From Synechococcus sp. RSCCF101 (GTDB lineage: Bacteria > Cyanobacteriota > Cyanobacteriia > PCC-6307 > Cyanobiaceae), in assembly GCF_008807075.1 (NCBI RefSeq), contig NZ_CP035632.1, positions 992,001 to 1,056,000 of the forward strand: a DNA stretch of 64,000 nucleotides, read 5' to 3'. Positions 25,722-34,599 of the stretch are shown one piece after another. Each line of letters begins with the position of its first letter. The stretch's first letter is position 1. The position numbers and the translations under genes were made by a program. The notes under the pieces were generated by a model, which saw nothing but the letters and a program-made list of their open reading frames with translations, was not told the origin of the DNA and did not search any database.

Positions 25722-26540
25722 TCAGCCGAACCGGCCGGACACGTAGTCCTGAGTGGCCTGCTCCTGGGGAGCATTGAAGATCTCGGTGGTGTCGTTGAAC
25801 TCCACCAGATAGCCCACCTTGCCCGAGCCGCCATCCACCGCCTCGGCGTTGTAGAAGGCGGTCATGTCGGAGACCCGCACGGCCTGCTGCATGTTGTGGG
25901 TGACGATGACGATGGTGAAGCTCTTCTTGAGTTCATGCATCATCTCCTCGATCTTCAGCGTTGAGATCGGATCGAGGGCCGAGCAGGGCTCATCCATGAG
26001 GATCACCTCAGGCTGAATCGCGATCGTGCGTGCGATGCAGAGTCGCTGCTGCTGACCGCCGGAGAGGGCATAGCCACTCTCATTGAGCTTGTCCTTCGTC
26101 TCATCCCAGATCGCCGCCTTGCGCAGGGATGTCTCCACCAGCTCATCCATGTCGCCCTTGTAGCCGTTGACCCGGGCACCGAAGGCGATGTTCTCGTAGA
26201 TGCTCTTCGGGAAGGGGTTGGGTTTCTGGAAGATCATGCCGATCCGGCGACGCACCTCCACCGGGTCCACCGAGCGGGCGTAGATGTCCTGCCCGTCGAA
26301 GAGGACTCTCCCCTTGAGGGTGCAGCCCTCGATCAGATCGTTCATCCGGTTCAGAGCCCGCAGCACCGTCGATTTGCCGCAACCGGAGGGGCCGATGAAG
26401 GCCGTGACCTTCGATCGCGGAATGTCGCAGAACACATTGCGCACTGCCTCGAAGCTGCCGTAGGAGATGGTGGCGTTCTGAATCGAGAGGCAGGTGTCCG
26501 GACTGACCTGCTGATCGGAGCTGGATGCGGTGATGGTCAT
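25722..26540 (-). CDS. pstB: Phosphate ABC transporter, ATP-binding protein
   Basis: A 272-residue ATPase of the high-affinity phosphate importer. Walker A is [19 protein letters not shown], the signature [17 protein letters not shown] and Walker [13 protein letters not shown], followed by the switch His in [15 protein letters not shown]. It is the last gene of pstC-pstA-pstB; 127 nt separate it from pstA. The phosphate-binding protein and any phoU are not adjacent. Confidence 0.97.
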   Translation of the reverse strand: MTITASSSDQQVSPDTCLSIQNATISYGSFEAVRNVFCDIPRSKVTAFIGPSGCGKSTVLRALNRMNDLIEGCTLKGRVLFDGQDIYARSVDPVEVRRRIGMIFQKPNPFPKSIYENIAFGARVNGYKGDMDELVETSLRKAAIWDETKDKLNESGYALSGGQQQRLCIARTIAIQPEVILMDEPCSALDPISTLKIEEMMHELKKSFTIVIVTHNMQQAVRVSDMTAFYNAEAVDGGSGKVGYLVEFNDTTEIFNAPQEQATQDYVSGRFG

Positions 26541-26667
26541 GACCGGCGGTTGAGGCGAACGAGGAATCGAGGAAGAAGGACGGGGTGCAGGGTGCTGGGC
26601 CGTCAGGGTGGCAGGGAACCCATGGATCGAGAGCCGTCGGTCTGGAGGACGATCATCGGTCGGCCCA

Positions 26668-27558
26668 TCAGCGGTTCGCGAAACGCCCCAGCCAGCGGGC
26701 GAAGAGATTGGCCGCCAGGATCAGTAGCACCAGCACGAAGGAGGCTGCCCAGGCCAGCTCGTTCTGGGCCTCGTAGGGCATGATCGCGAAGTTGTAGATC
26801 AGAACCGACATCGTCGCGATCGGAGCGAGGATGCCCTCCGGCCAGAACGGGGAGAACAGGGCGGTGAAGATCAGGGGAGCGGTTTCCCCGGCGGCGCGCG
26901 CCAACGCCAGCACCACCCCGGTGGCAATCGGCGGAAAGGCCGTGGGCAGTGTGATGCGGATGACGGTGACGAACTTCGAGGCCCCCACGCCGAGGGCCCC
27001 CCAGCGCAGCTCGGCCGGCACCAGCTTCAGGCCCTCATCCGTGGTCTTGATCACCGTTGGCAGCATCAGCACGGCCAGGGCCATGCCTCCGGCGATGGCG
27101 CTGTAGGACTGACCGAAGAGAAGCCGTGTCGCGACGATGATCCCGTAGATGAAGACACCGGCGATGATCGACGGCACGCCGGCCAGCACATCGTTGCCGA
27201 ACCGCACGAACTGGGAGAAGCCGCGCCCTTTGGCGTACTCCGCCAGATAAACCCCACCCCCCACGCCCACGGGAACGGCGATCGCCGCAGCGATGGCGGT
27301 GACCACAAAGGTGCCGAGAATGGCGTTGCCGATGCCGCCTCCCTCCAGCCCCGGAGGGGGCGGCAACTGGGTGAACAGGGAGAGGCTGATGGAACGCCCC
27401 CCCTTGAGCAGCACATAGATCAGCACCAGCACCAGGGGCAGCACCGAGATGCCCGCGAAGAGGCCCATCAGAATCGTGAGCAGGCGGCTGAGGCGGTTGC
27501 GCAGCAGTCCCGGCTTGTAGTTCAGCGATCGCTGGGCGGGAGCGGCGGAGATGGACAT
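26668..27558 (-). CDS. pstA: Phosphate ABC transporter, permease PstA
   Basis: A 296-residue inner-membrane permease with six helices. The family segments [35 protein letters not shown] and [20 protein letters not shown] are present. The cytoplasmic coupling loop [20 protein letters not shown] contacts PstB. It is preceded by pstC with a 76-nt gap and forms the channel with it. Confidence 0.96.
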   Translation of the reverse strand: MSISAAPAQRSLNYKPGLLRNRLSRLLTILMGLFAGISVLPLVLVLIYVLLKGGRSISLSLFTQLPPPPGLEGGGIGNAILGTFVVTAIAAAIAVPVGVGGGVYLAEYAKGRGFSQFVRFGNDVLAGVPSIIAGVFIYGIIVATRLLFGQSYSAIAGGMALAVLMLPTVIKTTDEGLKLVPAELRWGALGVGASKFVTVIRITLPTAFPPIATGVVLALARAAGETAPLIFTALFSPFWPEGILAPIATMSVLIYNFAIMPYEAQNELAWAASFVLVLLILAANLFARWLGRFANR

Positions 27559-27634
27559 GGGGCTGTGGACTGGTGGAGACGCGAAGGCGGACGTGGGGTG
27601 GGGGAGGCGGAGCGGACCCGCGCCAGCGGCAGGG

Positions 27635-28588
27635 TCAATAACGAAGGCTCAGGCGCTTCACCAGCCAGCGGGCAAAGATGTTCACGATCAGGGTGAGCAC
27701 CATCAGGATGAAGGCGGCATACATCAGGGATGACACCTGCGATCCATCGGCCTCACCGAACTGATTGGCCAGCAGGGAGGCGATGGTGTTGGCCGGAGCC
27801 AGCAGCGACCAGCTGAAGGTGTTGGAGTTGCCGATGATCATCGTCACGGCCATGGTCTCGCCCATGGCACGGCCCAGGGCCAGCATCACGCCACCGGTGA
27901 TGCCCGACACGGCTGCCGGCAGCAGCACATTGAGAATCGCGCCCCAGCGGGTGGTGCCCACCCCATAGGCCGCCTGCCGCAGCTCGGGCGGCACCTGGTT
28001 GAGGGAATCCCGCGAAATCGCCGTGATGATCGGCAGAATCATCACCACCAGAATCAGCACCGCCGGCGCCATACCGGGCCCGAGGGGCATGGTGCCGAAC
28101 AGGGGAATGAAGCCGAGGCTGTTGTGCAACCAGACAAAGGCCGGCCGCAGGAACGGTTCCATCACGAAGATGGCCCAGAGGCCGAGCACCACCGACGGAA
28201 TGGCGGCGAGCAGCTCCACCATCACCCCGATCACCTGACGCACCTTGAGAGGGATGATGTTCTCGGTGATGAAGATCGCTGTTCCCACGCCCAGCGGCAC
28301 GGCGATCAGCAGCGACAGCAGCGAGCTGACCAGGGTTCCGTAGATGGCCGTGAAGGCGCCGTATTCGTCCTCCACCGGATTCCAGCTGGAGGTGGTGATG
28401 AACGCCAGCCCATAGCGCCGCATCGATTCGAACGAGCCGAAGAGCACCACCAGCAGGATGCCGATCAGGATCAGGGCCACCATCGAGGCCAGGGCGGTGG
28501 TGAGCTGGCGGAAGCCGATGTCGAGCAGCTTCTCGCTGGCAGGCCGCCGCCGGAGGGTGAACGAGTCCTGGGGTGAGGCCGAGGTCAT
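27635..28588 (-). CDS. pstC: Phosphate ABC transporter, permease PstC
   Basis: A 317-residue permease, first of the pst operon, with an N-terminal cytoplasmic tail and six helices. Landmarks are TSSWNPVEDEYGAFTAIYGT, PLGVGTAIFITENI, MVELLAAIPSVVLGLW and the coupling loop ELRQAAYGVGTTRWGAILNV. It would be induced by phosphate starvation through SphR/PhoB if the upstream Pho-box candidate is real. dnaK is divergent, 184 nt away. Confidence 0.96.
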   Translation of the reverse strand: MTSASPQDSFTLRRRPASEKLLDIGFRQLTTALASMVALILIGILLVVLFGSFESMRRYGLAFITTSSWNPVEDEYGAFTAIYGTLVSSLLSLLIAVPLGVGTAIFITENIIPLKVRQVIGVMVELLAAIPSVVLGLWAIFVMEPFLRPAFVWLHNSLGFIPLFGTMPLGPGMAPAVLILVVMILPIITAISRDSLNQVPPELRQAAYGVGTTRWGAILNVLLPAAVSGITGGVMLALGRAMGETMAVTMIIGNSNTFSWSLLAPANTIASLLANQFGEADGSQVSSLMYAAFILMVLTLIVNIFARWLVKRLSLRY

Positions 28589-28667
28589 GGACTGTGGCTG
28601 GGGGGAAACCGAGGCCGACGACCCGCAAGCCCGGGCAAACAGAACCTATGCGGCGATGGGCAGAACA

Positions 28668-28686
28668 GCACTAAGGTTCGCTTAAG
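28668..28686 (-). promoter_or_regulatory. Candidate Pho box upstream of pstC
   Basis: On the minus strand two imperfect 8-bp repeats separated by 3 nt, CTTAAGCG-AAC-CTTAGTGC, lie 80 nt upstream of the pstC start. The published cyanobacterial pattern is CTTAACCT-N3-CTTAACCT; the match is 6/8 plus 4/8. Spacing and position fit SphR binding, but the second repeat is weak. Confidence 0.45.
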
Positions 28687-28741
28687 CGGGCCACCGAGGA
28701 GCCACAAGGACGCCCTTGGCGACAGGGCTGCACGGGCTCCG

Positions 28742-28769
28742 CTCGCTACCTTGGGTCTTCCGTAGCGAG
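28742..28769 (+). promoter_or_regulatory. Inverted repeat over the dnaK ribosome-binding site
   Basis: CTCGCTAC (28742-28749) and GTAGCGAG (28762-28769) form a perfect 8-bp stem with a 12-nt loop. The 3' arm includes most of the GCGAGG Shine-Dalgarno sequence, which ends 2 nt before the dnaK ATG. If transcribed, it would hide the ribosome-binding site. It is not the CIRCE operator, whose sequence differs. Confidence 0.5.
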
Positions 28770-28772
28770 GCC

Positions 28773-30788
28773 ATGGGTCGCATCGTCGGCATCGATCTGG
28801 GAACGACCAATTCCGTGGTCGCGGTGCTGGAGGGAGGCAGGCCTCAGGTGATCGCCAACGCCGAGGGCAGCCGCACCACCCCCTCGGTGGTCGGCTTCAG
28901 CCGCGACAGCGAACTGCTCGTGGGACAGCTGGCCCGCCGTCAGCTGGTGCTCAACCCGCGCAACAGCTTCGCCAACCTCAAGCGCTTCGTCGGCCGCAGC
29001 TGGGACGAACTGGACGAGGTGAGTCTCGGCGTTCCCTACACGGTGAGGGCCAACGACCGCGGCAACGTGCGGGTGGTGTGTCCGGCCACCGAGCGGGAGT
29101 ACGCGCCGGAGGAGCTGGTGGCCAGCATCCTGCGCAAGCTGGTCGACGACGCAGGCACCTTCCTCGGGGAGACCATCGAAGCGGCGGTGGTGACCGTGCC
29201 CGCCTACTTCAATGACGCTCAGCGGCAGGCCACCCGCGACGCCGGCCGGCTGGCCGGCCTGCGGGTGGAGCGGATCCTCAACGAACCCACGGCGGCAGCC
29301 CTGGCCTACGGCTTCGATCGCAGCGCCGAGAAGACGGTGCTGGTCTTCGATCTGGGCGGCGGCACCTTTGATGTGTCGCTGCTTCGGATCGCGAACGGTG
29401 TCTTCGATGTGAAAGCCACCTGCGGTGACACCCAGCTCGGCGGCAACGACTTCGACCGGCGCATCGTCGACTGGCTGGCGGAAACCTTCGAAACCGAGCA
29501 CGGCATCGACCTGCGCCGCGACCGCCAGGCCCTGCAGCGGCTCACGGAAGCGGCCGAACGGGCCAAGCAGGAACTTTCCGGGGTGCAGAGCACGGAGATC
29601 TCCCTTCCCTTCATCGCCACCGGCAGCGACGGACCGCTCCACATCGAGACCAGCCTGGAGCGGAGCCGCTTCGAGAATCTGTGCCCGGACCTGCTCGACC
29701 GGCTGCTGCGCCCGGTGCAGCAGGCCCTGCGCGATTCCGGAATCCCGCCGGAATCGATTGATGACGTCGTGCTGGTGGGCGGCAGCACCCGCATGCCGAT
29801 GGTGCAGCAGCTCGTGCGCACCCTGGTGCCACGCGATCCCTGCCAGTCGGTCAATCCCGATGAGGTGGTGGCGGTGGGCGCAGCGGTGCAGGCCGGCATC
29901 CTCACCGGCGAGCTGCGTGATCTCCTGCTGAACGACGTGACACCGCTCTCCCTGGGGCTGGAGACGGTGGGGGGCGTGACCAAGGTGCTGATCCCGCGCA
30001 ACAGCTCGATCCCGGTGCGCAAGTCGGATGTGTTCAGCACCTCCGAAGCGAACCAGTCGTCGGTGGAGATCCATGTGCTCCAGGGCGAGCGGGAGATGGC
30101 CGATGGCAACAAGTCGCTCGGACGCTTCAAGCTGGCCGGCATCCCGCCGGCACCCCGGGGCGTGCCCCAGGTGCAGGTGGCCTTCGACATCGATGCCAAC
30201 GGACTGCTGCAGGTCTCGGCCACCGATCGCACCACCGGCCGGCGCCAGTCGGTCTCGATTCAGGGCGCCTCCACCCTGAGCGAGGACGAGCTGCAGGCCC
30301 TCCTCAGCGAAGCCGAGGCGAACGCGGCGGCGGATCGACGGCGGCGCTCCCAGGTGGACCGGCGCAACAGCGCCATGACCCTGGTGGCCCAGGCCGAGCG
30401 TCGCCTGCGGGACGCCGCACTCGAGCTCGGCCCCTACGGAGCCGAACGCCAGCAGCGGGCCGTGGAGCTCGCGATCCGCGACGTGCAGGACCTGCTCTCC
30501 GGATCCGACCTGAGGGAGCTGGAGCTGGCCAGCAGCCAGCTCCAGGAAGCCCTGTTCGGCCTCAACCGGATGCTGGCCGCCGAGCGGCGGGCCGAGTCGG
30601 GACCACTGCAGGGCATCCGCAGCACGCTTGGATCGCTCAAGGATGAGCTCTTCTCCGACGACGACTGGGACGACTGGGACGGGGATGGCCGGGGCCGTGT
30701 CGAACGCGACCGCTGGTCCCGCGATGACCCCTGGGAGGTGTCGGGTTCCCGCGGCGGCTGGGATGAGGATCCGATCCGGCGCCGATGA
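28773..30788 (+). CDS. dnaK: Chaperone DnaK (Hsp70; DnaK3-like by context)
   Basis: A 671-residue Hsp70. The ATPase domain starts GRIVGIDLGTTNSVVAVLEG and has VLVFDLGGGTFDVSLL and VVLVGGSTRMPMVQQL; the substrate domain includes VTPLSLGLETVGGV. The last ~45 residues are unusual: an Asp/Trp/Arg-rich tail around DDDWDDWDGDGRGR instead of the common EEVD-like end. Cyanobacteria have several DnaKs; the directly coupled dnaJ resembles the dnaK3-dnaJ3 arrangement, where DnaK3 is thylakoid-associated. That subtype is inferred. The start MGRIVGIDLG follows GCGAGG. Confidence 0.93.
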   Translation: MGRIVGIDLGTTNSVVAVLEGGRPQVIANAEGSRTTPSVVGFSRDSELLVGQLARRQLVLNPRNSFANLKRFVGRSWDELDEVSLGVPYTVRANDRGNVRVVCPATEREYAPEELVASILRKLVDDAGTFLGETIEAAVVTVPAYFNDAQRQATRDAGRLAGLRVERILNEPTAAALAYGFDRSAEKTVLVFDLGGGTFDVSLLRIANGVFDVKATCGDTQLGGNDFDRRIVDWLAETFETEHGIDLRRDRQALQRLTEAAERAKQELSGVQSTEISLPFIATGSDGPLHIETSLERSRFENLCPDLLDRLLRPVQQALRDSGIPPESIDDVVLVGGSTRMPMVQQLVRTLVPRDPCQSVNPDEVVAVGAAVQAGILTGELRDLLLNDVTPLSLGLETVGGVTKVLIPRNSSIPVRKSDVFSTSEANQSSVEIHVLQGEREMADGNKSLGRFKLAGIPPAPRGVPQVQVAFDIDANGLLQVSATDRTTGRRQSVSIQGASTLSEDELQALLSEAEANAAADRRRRSQVDRRNSAMTLVAQAERRLRDAALELGPYGAERQQRAVELAIRDVQDLLSGSDLRELELASSQLQEALFGLNRMLAAERRAESGPLQGIRSTLGSLKDELFSDDDWDDWDGDGRGRVERDRWSRDDPWEVSGSRGGWDEDPIRRR

Positions 30789-31747
30789 GCGGCCGTGCCC
30801 AGGGCGGAACGGATCACTGGCAGGTGCTGGGGCTCAGCCCCGATGCCTCCGCCGAAGCGCTCAAGCGCGCCTTCCGGGCCCAGGCACGCCGCTGGCATCC
30901 GGATCTCAACGGCAACGACCCGGTCGCCGAGGAACAGTTCAAGCGGGTCAACGAGGCCTATGCGGTGCTCACGGACCCGCGCCGCCGACGGGCCTGGGAG
31001 GAGGAGCGGGGAGTGGCCGGGACGCCCGGTGGGGCGGGCGCGGGGCCCCGCGATCCGTTTGCGGAGGGCTTCCCGCACTTCGAGGACTACATCGCCGTGG
31101 TGCTCGGCCGCGCACGCCGCTCCGAGCGCGGCGCCGACCCGGCGGAGGCCGATGATCCGGGCGAGCCGCCGCGGCAGGCGGCGGAGGAACGAGCCCGCCG
31201 GCCTTCCGAGGTCACGGCACCGCCGCCGCCGTCACCCCCGCCGGTGGCCCGCTCCGACGATCTGGTCAGCCAGGTCGACCTCAGCGTGGAGGACGCCCTG
31301 CAGGGTGCCCGGGTCGAGCTGACGCTCCCCGACGGCACGGTGGTGGAGGTGTGGACCCCGCCCCTCGCCGGCGATGGCTGGCGCCTGCGTCTGGCGGGGG
31401 TCGGGCCGGGCGGCAGCGACCACTTCCTGGAGCTGCGGGTGCGCACGGAGGAGGGACTGCGCATCCAGGGGCTGCGGGTCGAGTACGACCTGGAGCTGCA
31501 GCCCGCTGACGCGGTACTCGGCTGCACGGTCGAGGTGCCCACCTTGGCGGGGCCGGTGCGGCTGAGGGTTCCGCCGTCCTCCTCCAGCGGCCGCCTGCTG
31601 CGGCTGAGGGGACGGGGGCTGGAGCTGGAGGATGGCGAGCGGGGCGACCAGTGGGTCCTGATCCGGATCGTGGTGCCCGATGCGATCAGCGATGCGGAGG
31701 AGGCTCTGTACCGCCGCCTGCAGGAGGTGGCCCTCGAGGAGGCCTGA
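30785..31747 (+). CDS. DnaJ-family co-chaperone
   Basis: A 320-residue J-domain protein; the start overlaps the dnaK stop by 4 nt. The J domain (about residues 10-75) has HWQVLGLSPDASAEALKRAF and the essential HPD in RRWHPDLNG. A low-complexity Pro/Arg/Glu-rich linker follows to about residue 155, then a DnaJ C-terminal substrate-binding region (DLVSQVDLSVEDALQGARVE). There is no CxxCxGxG zinc finger, so it is a type II J-protein. It would stimulate the ATPase of the adjacent DnaK. Confidence 0.92.
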   Translation: MSGRAQGGTDHWQVLGLSPDASAEALKRAFRAQARRWHPDLNGNDPVAEEQFKRVNEAYAVLTDPRRRRAWEEERGVAGTPGGAGAGPRDPFAEGFPHFEDYIAVVLGRARRSERGADPAEADDPGEPPRQAAEERARRPSEVTAPPPPSPPPVARSDDLVSQVDLSVEDALQGARVELTLPDGTVVEVWTPPLAGDGWRLRLAGVGPGGSDHFLELRVRTEEGLRIQGLRVEYDLELQPADAVLGCTVEVPTLAGPVRLRVPPSSSSGRLLRLRGRGLELEDGERGDQWVLIRIVVPDAISDAEEALYRRLQEVALEEA

Positions 31748-31785
31748 GGGCAGTGCCAGACTCGGCCCGAGACCAGGATCCTCCG

Positions 31786-32208
31786 ATGCGCGTGCATGTG
31801 CTGCTCTTCGATGCCGGCACCGACAGCGAGGGCATCCATTCCCTGGAGATCGAGGGGCGCACGGTGGTGCTGCTGTTCGAGGATGCCGACGACGCCGAGC
31901 GCTATGCCGGCCTTCTCGAGGCGCAGGACTTCCCCACCCCCACGGTGGAGGCGGTGGAACGCAGCGAAATGGAGGCCTTCTGCGAGCAGTCGGGATACGA
32001 GGGTCGCCTGGTGCCCCAAGCCTTCCGGCCCAGCACCGACGAGGAGCGCCTGATGCTGGCGCCGCCACCCTCCAACAGGGATGTGAGCGACTGGAAGGAG
32101 GCCCGGGAAGCGGACGCGTCGAATCCGGCCGGCGCGGCGACGGAGGACAGGGCCTCCTCCTCCGAGGCGCTCGATGCGCTCCGGCGCCAGCTGGAGGGCC
32201 TGCTGTGA
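31786..32208 (+). CDS. DUF3110 protein
   Basis: A 140-residue protein beginning MRVHVLLFDAGTDSEGIHSL, with VVLLFEDADDAERYAGLLEA, the signature of DUF3110, a family of cyanobacteria and plants with no established function. The second half (GYEGRLVPQAF, then an acidic Ser/Ala-rich region) is less ordered and ends in a short helix. It lies 38 nt after the dnaJ gene, and its stop overlaps the murQ start. A chaperone-related role is only suggested by position. Confidence 0.85.
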   Translation: MRVHVLLFDAGTDSEGIHSLEIEGRTVVLLFEDADDAERYAGLLEAQDFPTPTVEAVERSEMEAFCEQSGYEGRLVPQAFRPSTDEERLMLAPPPSNRDVSDWKEAREADASNPAGAATEDRASSSEALDALRRQLEGLL

Positions 32209-33137
32209 GCGGACCGGGCGCAGACCGGGGTCATCTGCTCACCGAACAGAGCAACGCAGCCAGCAGCGACCTGGACTCCATGGCCACGGCGGACCTCGTG
32301 GCCCTCTTCTGCCGCGAGGATCGGCGTCCCCAGGAGGCGGTGCAGGCCGCCGCAGCCGAGCTGACGCGGGCCATCGATGCGGTGGCCGCCAGGCTCCAGG
32401 CCGGCGGGCGGCTCTTTTACATCGGTGCCGGCACCAGCGGCCGGCTCGGGGTTCTCGATGCGGTGGAGTGCCCTCCCACCTTCTGCAGCGATCCGGATCA
32501 GGTGCAGGGGGTGCTGGCCGGTGGTCCCCCGGCCCTGCTGCGCAGTTCGGAGGGCCTCGAGGATGAGCGGCAGGCGGGGGAAGAGGAGCTGCGCGGCCGC
32601 GGCCTTGCCAGCTCCGATGCGTTGGTGGGGATCGCGGCCGGCGGCACCACCCCCTTCGTGCTGGGGGCCCTCGAGCACGGCCGCAGCGTGGGCGCCCTGA
32701 CGGTGGCCCTCGCCTGTGTGCCGCGGGAGCAGGCCCCGATGCCCTGCGACATCGACATCCGCCTGCTGACCGGCCCTGAACTCCTCACCGGATCGACCCG
32801 GCTGAAGGCGGGCACAGCCACCAAGATGGCCCTGAACATCCTCTCGACGGGCGTGATGGTGCGCCTCGGCAAGGTCCACGGCAACCGCATGGTGGATGTG
32901 GCCGCCACCAACAGCAAGCTGCTGGACAGGGCGCGGCGGATCGTGCGCGACCTGGCCGGAGTGAGCGGCGATGAGGCGGGTGTGGCGCTTGAGGCCGCCG
33001 GTGGGTCGGTGAAGCTGGCGCTGCTGATGCTGGCCAGCGGACTGGACCGGGGAGCGGCCACGGAGCATCTGGCCCGCCACGGCCCCTCCCTGCGGGTGGC
33101 GCTGGAAGCGGCGAGCGCCAGCCTCCCGATCGCCTGA
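32205..33137 (+). CDS. murQ: N-acetylmuramic acid 6-phosphate etherase
   Basis: Cleaves the lactyl ether of MurNAc 6-phosphate to GlcNAc 6-phosphate and lactate, in cytoplasmic peptidoglycan recycling. The 310-residue SIS-domain protein has LFYIGAGTSGRLGVLDAVEC and PPTF with the catalytic Glu, GIAAGGTTPFVLGALE, and TRLKAGTATKMALNILSTG. It starts at GTG 32205, overlapping the DUF3110 stop (GTGA), so translation is coupled. Confidence 0.95.
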   Translation: MSGPGADRGHLLTEQSNAASSDLDSMATADLVALFCREDRRPQEAVQAAAAELTRAIDAVAARLQAGGRLFYIGAGTSGRLGVLDAVECPPTFCSDPDQVQGVLAGGPPALLRSSEGLEDERQAGEEELRGRGLASSDALVGIAAGGTTPFVLGALEHGRSVGALTVALACVPREQAPMPCDIDIRLLTGPELLTGSTRLKAGTATKMALNILSTGVMVRLGKVHGNRMVDVAATNSKLLDRARRIVRDLAGVSGDEAGVALEAAGGSVKLALLMLASGLDRGAATEHLARHGPSLRVALEAASASLPIA

Positions 33138-33142
33138 GGGCC

Positions 33143-34084
33143 TCAGCCGGGCCCAGCGAACGGGCCCCAGTACGGCGTCGTGAACAGATCCAGCCGGCGG
33201 CGGGTGTCGGCCGGCACCTGGGCAGGTGGGGTCATCAGGGCATCGCGCAGGGCCGCGTGGGCGGGGCAGGCCGGACGGGCCGCGGCCAGCCGCGTGGCGC
33301 AGGCCTGCACCACCTGCTGGGCCAGGGAGGCGTTGGCCCGCAGGTTGTCGATGACGAGGTCCACGCTCACATCGGCATGGCCGGCGTGCCAGCAGTCGTA
33401 ATCCGTGACCATGGCCAGACAGGCGTAGGCCAGTTCCGCTTCCCGGGCCAGTCGGGCCTCGGTGTGGTTCGTCATGCCGATCACCGTGCAGCTCCAGCTC
33501 CGGTACAGCTGCGATTCGGCCCGGGTGGAGAAGGCCGGGCCCTCCATGCAGAGGTAGGTGCCGCCGCGATGCAGCTGCCGGCCGGCGGGCACACAGCCGG
33601 CCGCCGCCTCGGCCAGGTGCCCGGAGAGCACCGGACAGAACGGATCGGCCAGGCTCACGTGGGCGACGGCCCCATGGCCGAAGAAGCTGGCCGGGCGGTC
33701 GCGCGTGCGGTCGATGAACTGATCCGGAACCACCACGTCCAGAGGCCGGCAGGCCTCCTGCAGCGAGCCCACGGCGGAGAAGGAGAGCAGCCAGCGCACG
33801 CCCATCGACCGCAGCGCCCAGATGTTGGCCCGGTAGGGCACCTCGCCCGGCAGCAGGTGGTGATGGCGTCCATGGCGGGCCAGGAAGACCACCTCCATGC
33901 CGCCCAGGCACCCGAGCCGCAGCGCATCGGACGGCTCGCCGAAGGGTGTGCGGACGGTGTGCTCGCTCACCTCCTCCAGGCCCTCGATCGCATAGAGGCC
34001 GCTGCCACCGATCACCCCCAGCCGGGCGGTGTCCAGCCCGCCGGGAAGGGAGGGTCGATCGTCGGAGGAAGACGGGGCGCTCAA
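33143..34084 (-). CDS. mtnP: S-methyl-5'-thioadenosine phosphorylase
   Basis: Phosphorolyses methylthioadenosine, a by-product of polyamine and related synthesis, to adenine and methylthioribose 1-phosphate. The 313-residue PNP-fold enzyme has [49 protein letters not shown] and [19 protein letters not shown] then MVTDYDCWH, the family signature. It converges with murQ, 5 nt apart, and is divergent from ppiB. Confidence 0.94.
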   Translation of the reverse strand: MSAPSSSDDRPSLPGGLDTARLGVIGGSGLYAIEGLEEVSEHTVRTPFGEPSDALRLGCLGGMEVVFLARHGRHHHLLPGEVPYRANIWALRSMGVRWLLSFSAVGSLQEACRPLDVVVPDQFIDRTRDRPASFFGHGAVAHVSLADPFCPVLSGHLAEAAAGCVPAGRQLHRGGTYLCMEGPAFSTRAESQLYRSWSCTVIGMTNHTEARLAREAELAYACLAMVTDYDCWHAGHADVSVDLVIDNLRANASLAQQVVQACATRLAAARPACPAHAALRDALMTPPAQVPADTRRRLDLFTTPYWGPFAGPG

Positions 34085-34158
34085 GGCAGGGAGAAGCGGG
34101 CGGGCGCACCCATCCTCTCCCTGCCTGTCGATACAGTCTGCGGTTTGCGAGACGCGCC

Positions 34159-34599
34159 GTGACCAAGGCTGTGATGGAGACCGATGCCGGCAGCGTGACG
34201 CTGGAGCTGTTCGACGGGGACGCGCCCAACACGGTGGCCAACTTCGTGAAGCTGGCCGAGGACGGCTTCTACAACGGCCTCAGCTTCCACCGGGTCATCG
34301 ACGGCTTCATGGCCCAGGGCGGCTGCCCCAACAGCCGCGATGGTGCACCGGGCATGGCCGGCACCGGCGGCCCGGGCTACACGATCCCCTGCGAGATCAA
34401 CAGCCGGAAGCACATGGCCGGAAGCCTGTCGATGGCCCATGCCGGCCGGGACACCGGTGGCAGTCAGTTCTTCCTCTGCCATGAATCCCAGCCCCATCTC
34501 GACGGGGTGCACACGGTCTTCGGTCAGACCGGAGATCTCGATGTGGTCCTGGCCATCCGCCAGGGCACCCGCATCAAAACGGTGACGATCCAGCCGTGA
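34159..34599 (+). CDS. ppiB: Peptidyl-prolyl cis-trans isomerase, cyclophilin type
   Basis: A 146-residue cytoplasmic cyclophilin that speeds proline isomerisation in folding. Conserved elements are [61 protein letters not shown] and [10 protein letters not shown]. No signal peptide is present. The start is GTG at 34159 ([11 protein letters not shown]); an ATG five codons on is possible. Its 3' end overlaps ribBA on the other strand by 26 nt. Confidence 0.94.
   Translation: MTKAVMETDAGSVTLELFDGDAPNTVANFVKLAEDGFYNGLSFHRVIDGFMAQGGCPNSRDGAPGMAGTGGPGYTIPCEINSRKHMAGSLSMAHAGRDTGGSQFFLCHESQPHLDGVHTVFGQTGDLDVVLAIRQGTRIKTVTIQP

Noticed and set aside
28742-28769. CIRCE (HrcA operator) upstream of dnaK
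   Set aside because: CIRCE is TTAGCACTC-N9-GAGTGCTAA; the repeat here has a different sequence and a 12-nt spacer.
31902-34241. A 779-codon minus-strand frame over murQ and mtnP
   Set aside because: It crosses two well-supported genes, one of them antisense, and its translation is low-complexity Arg/Gly/Pro/Ala without family features.
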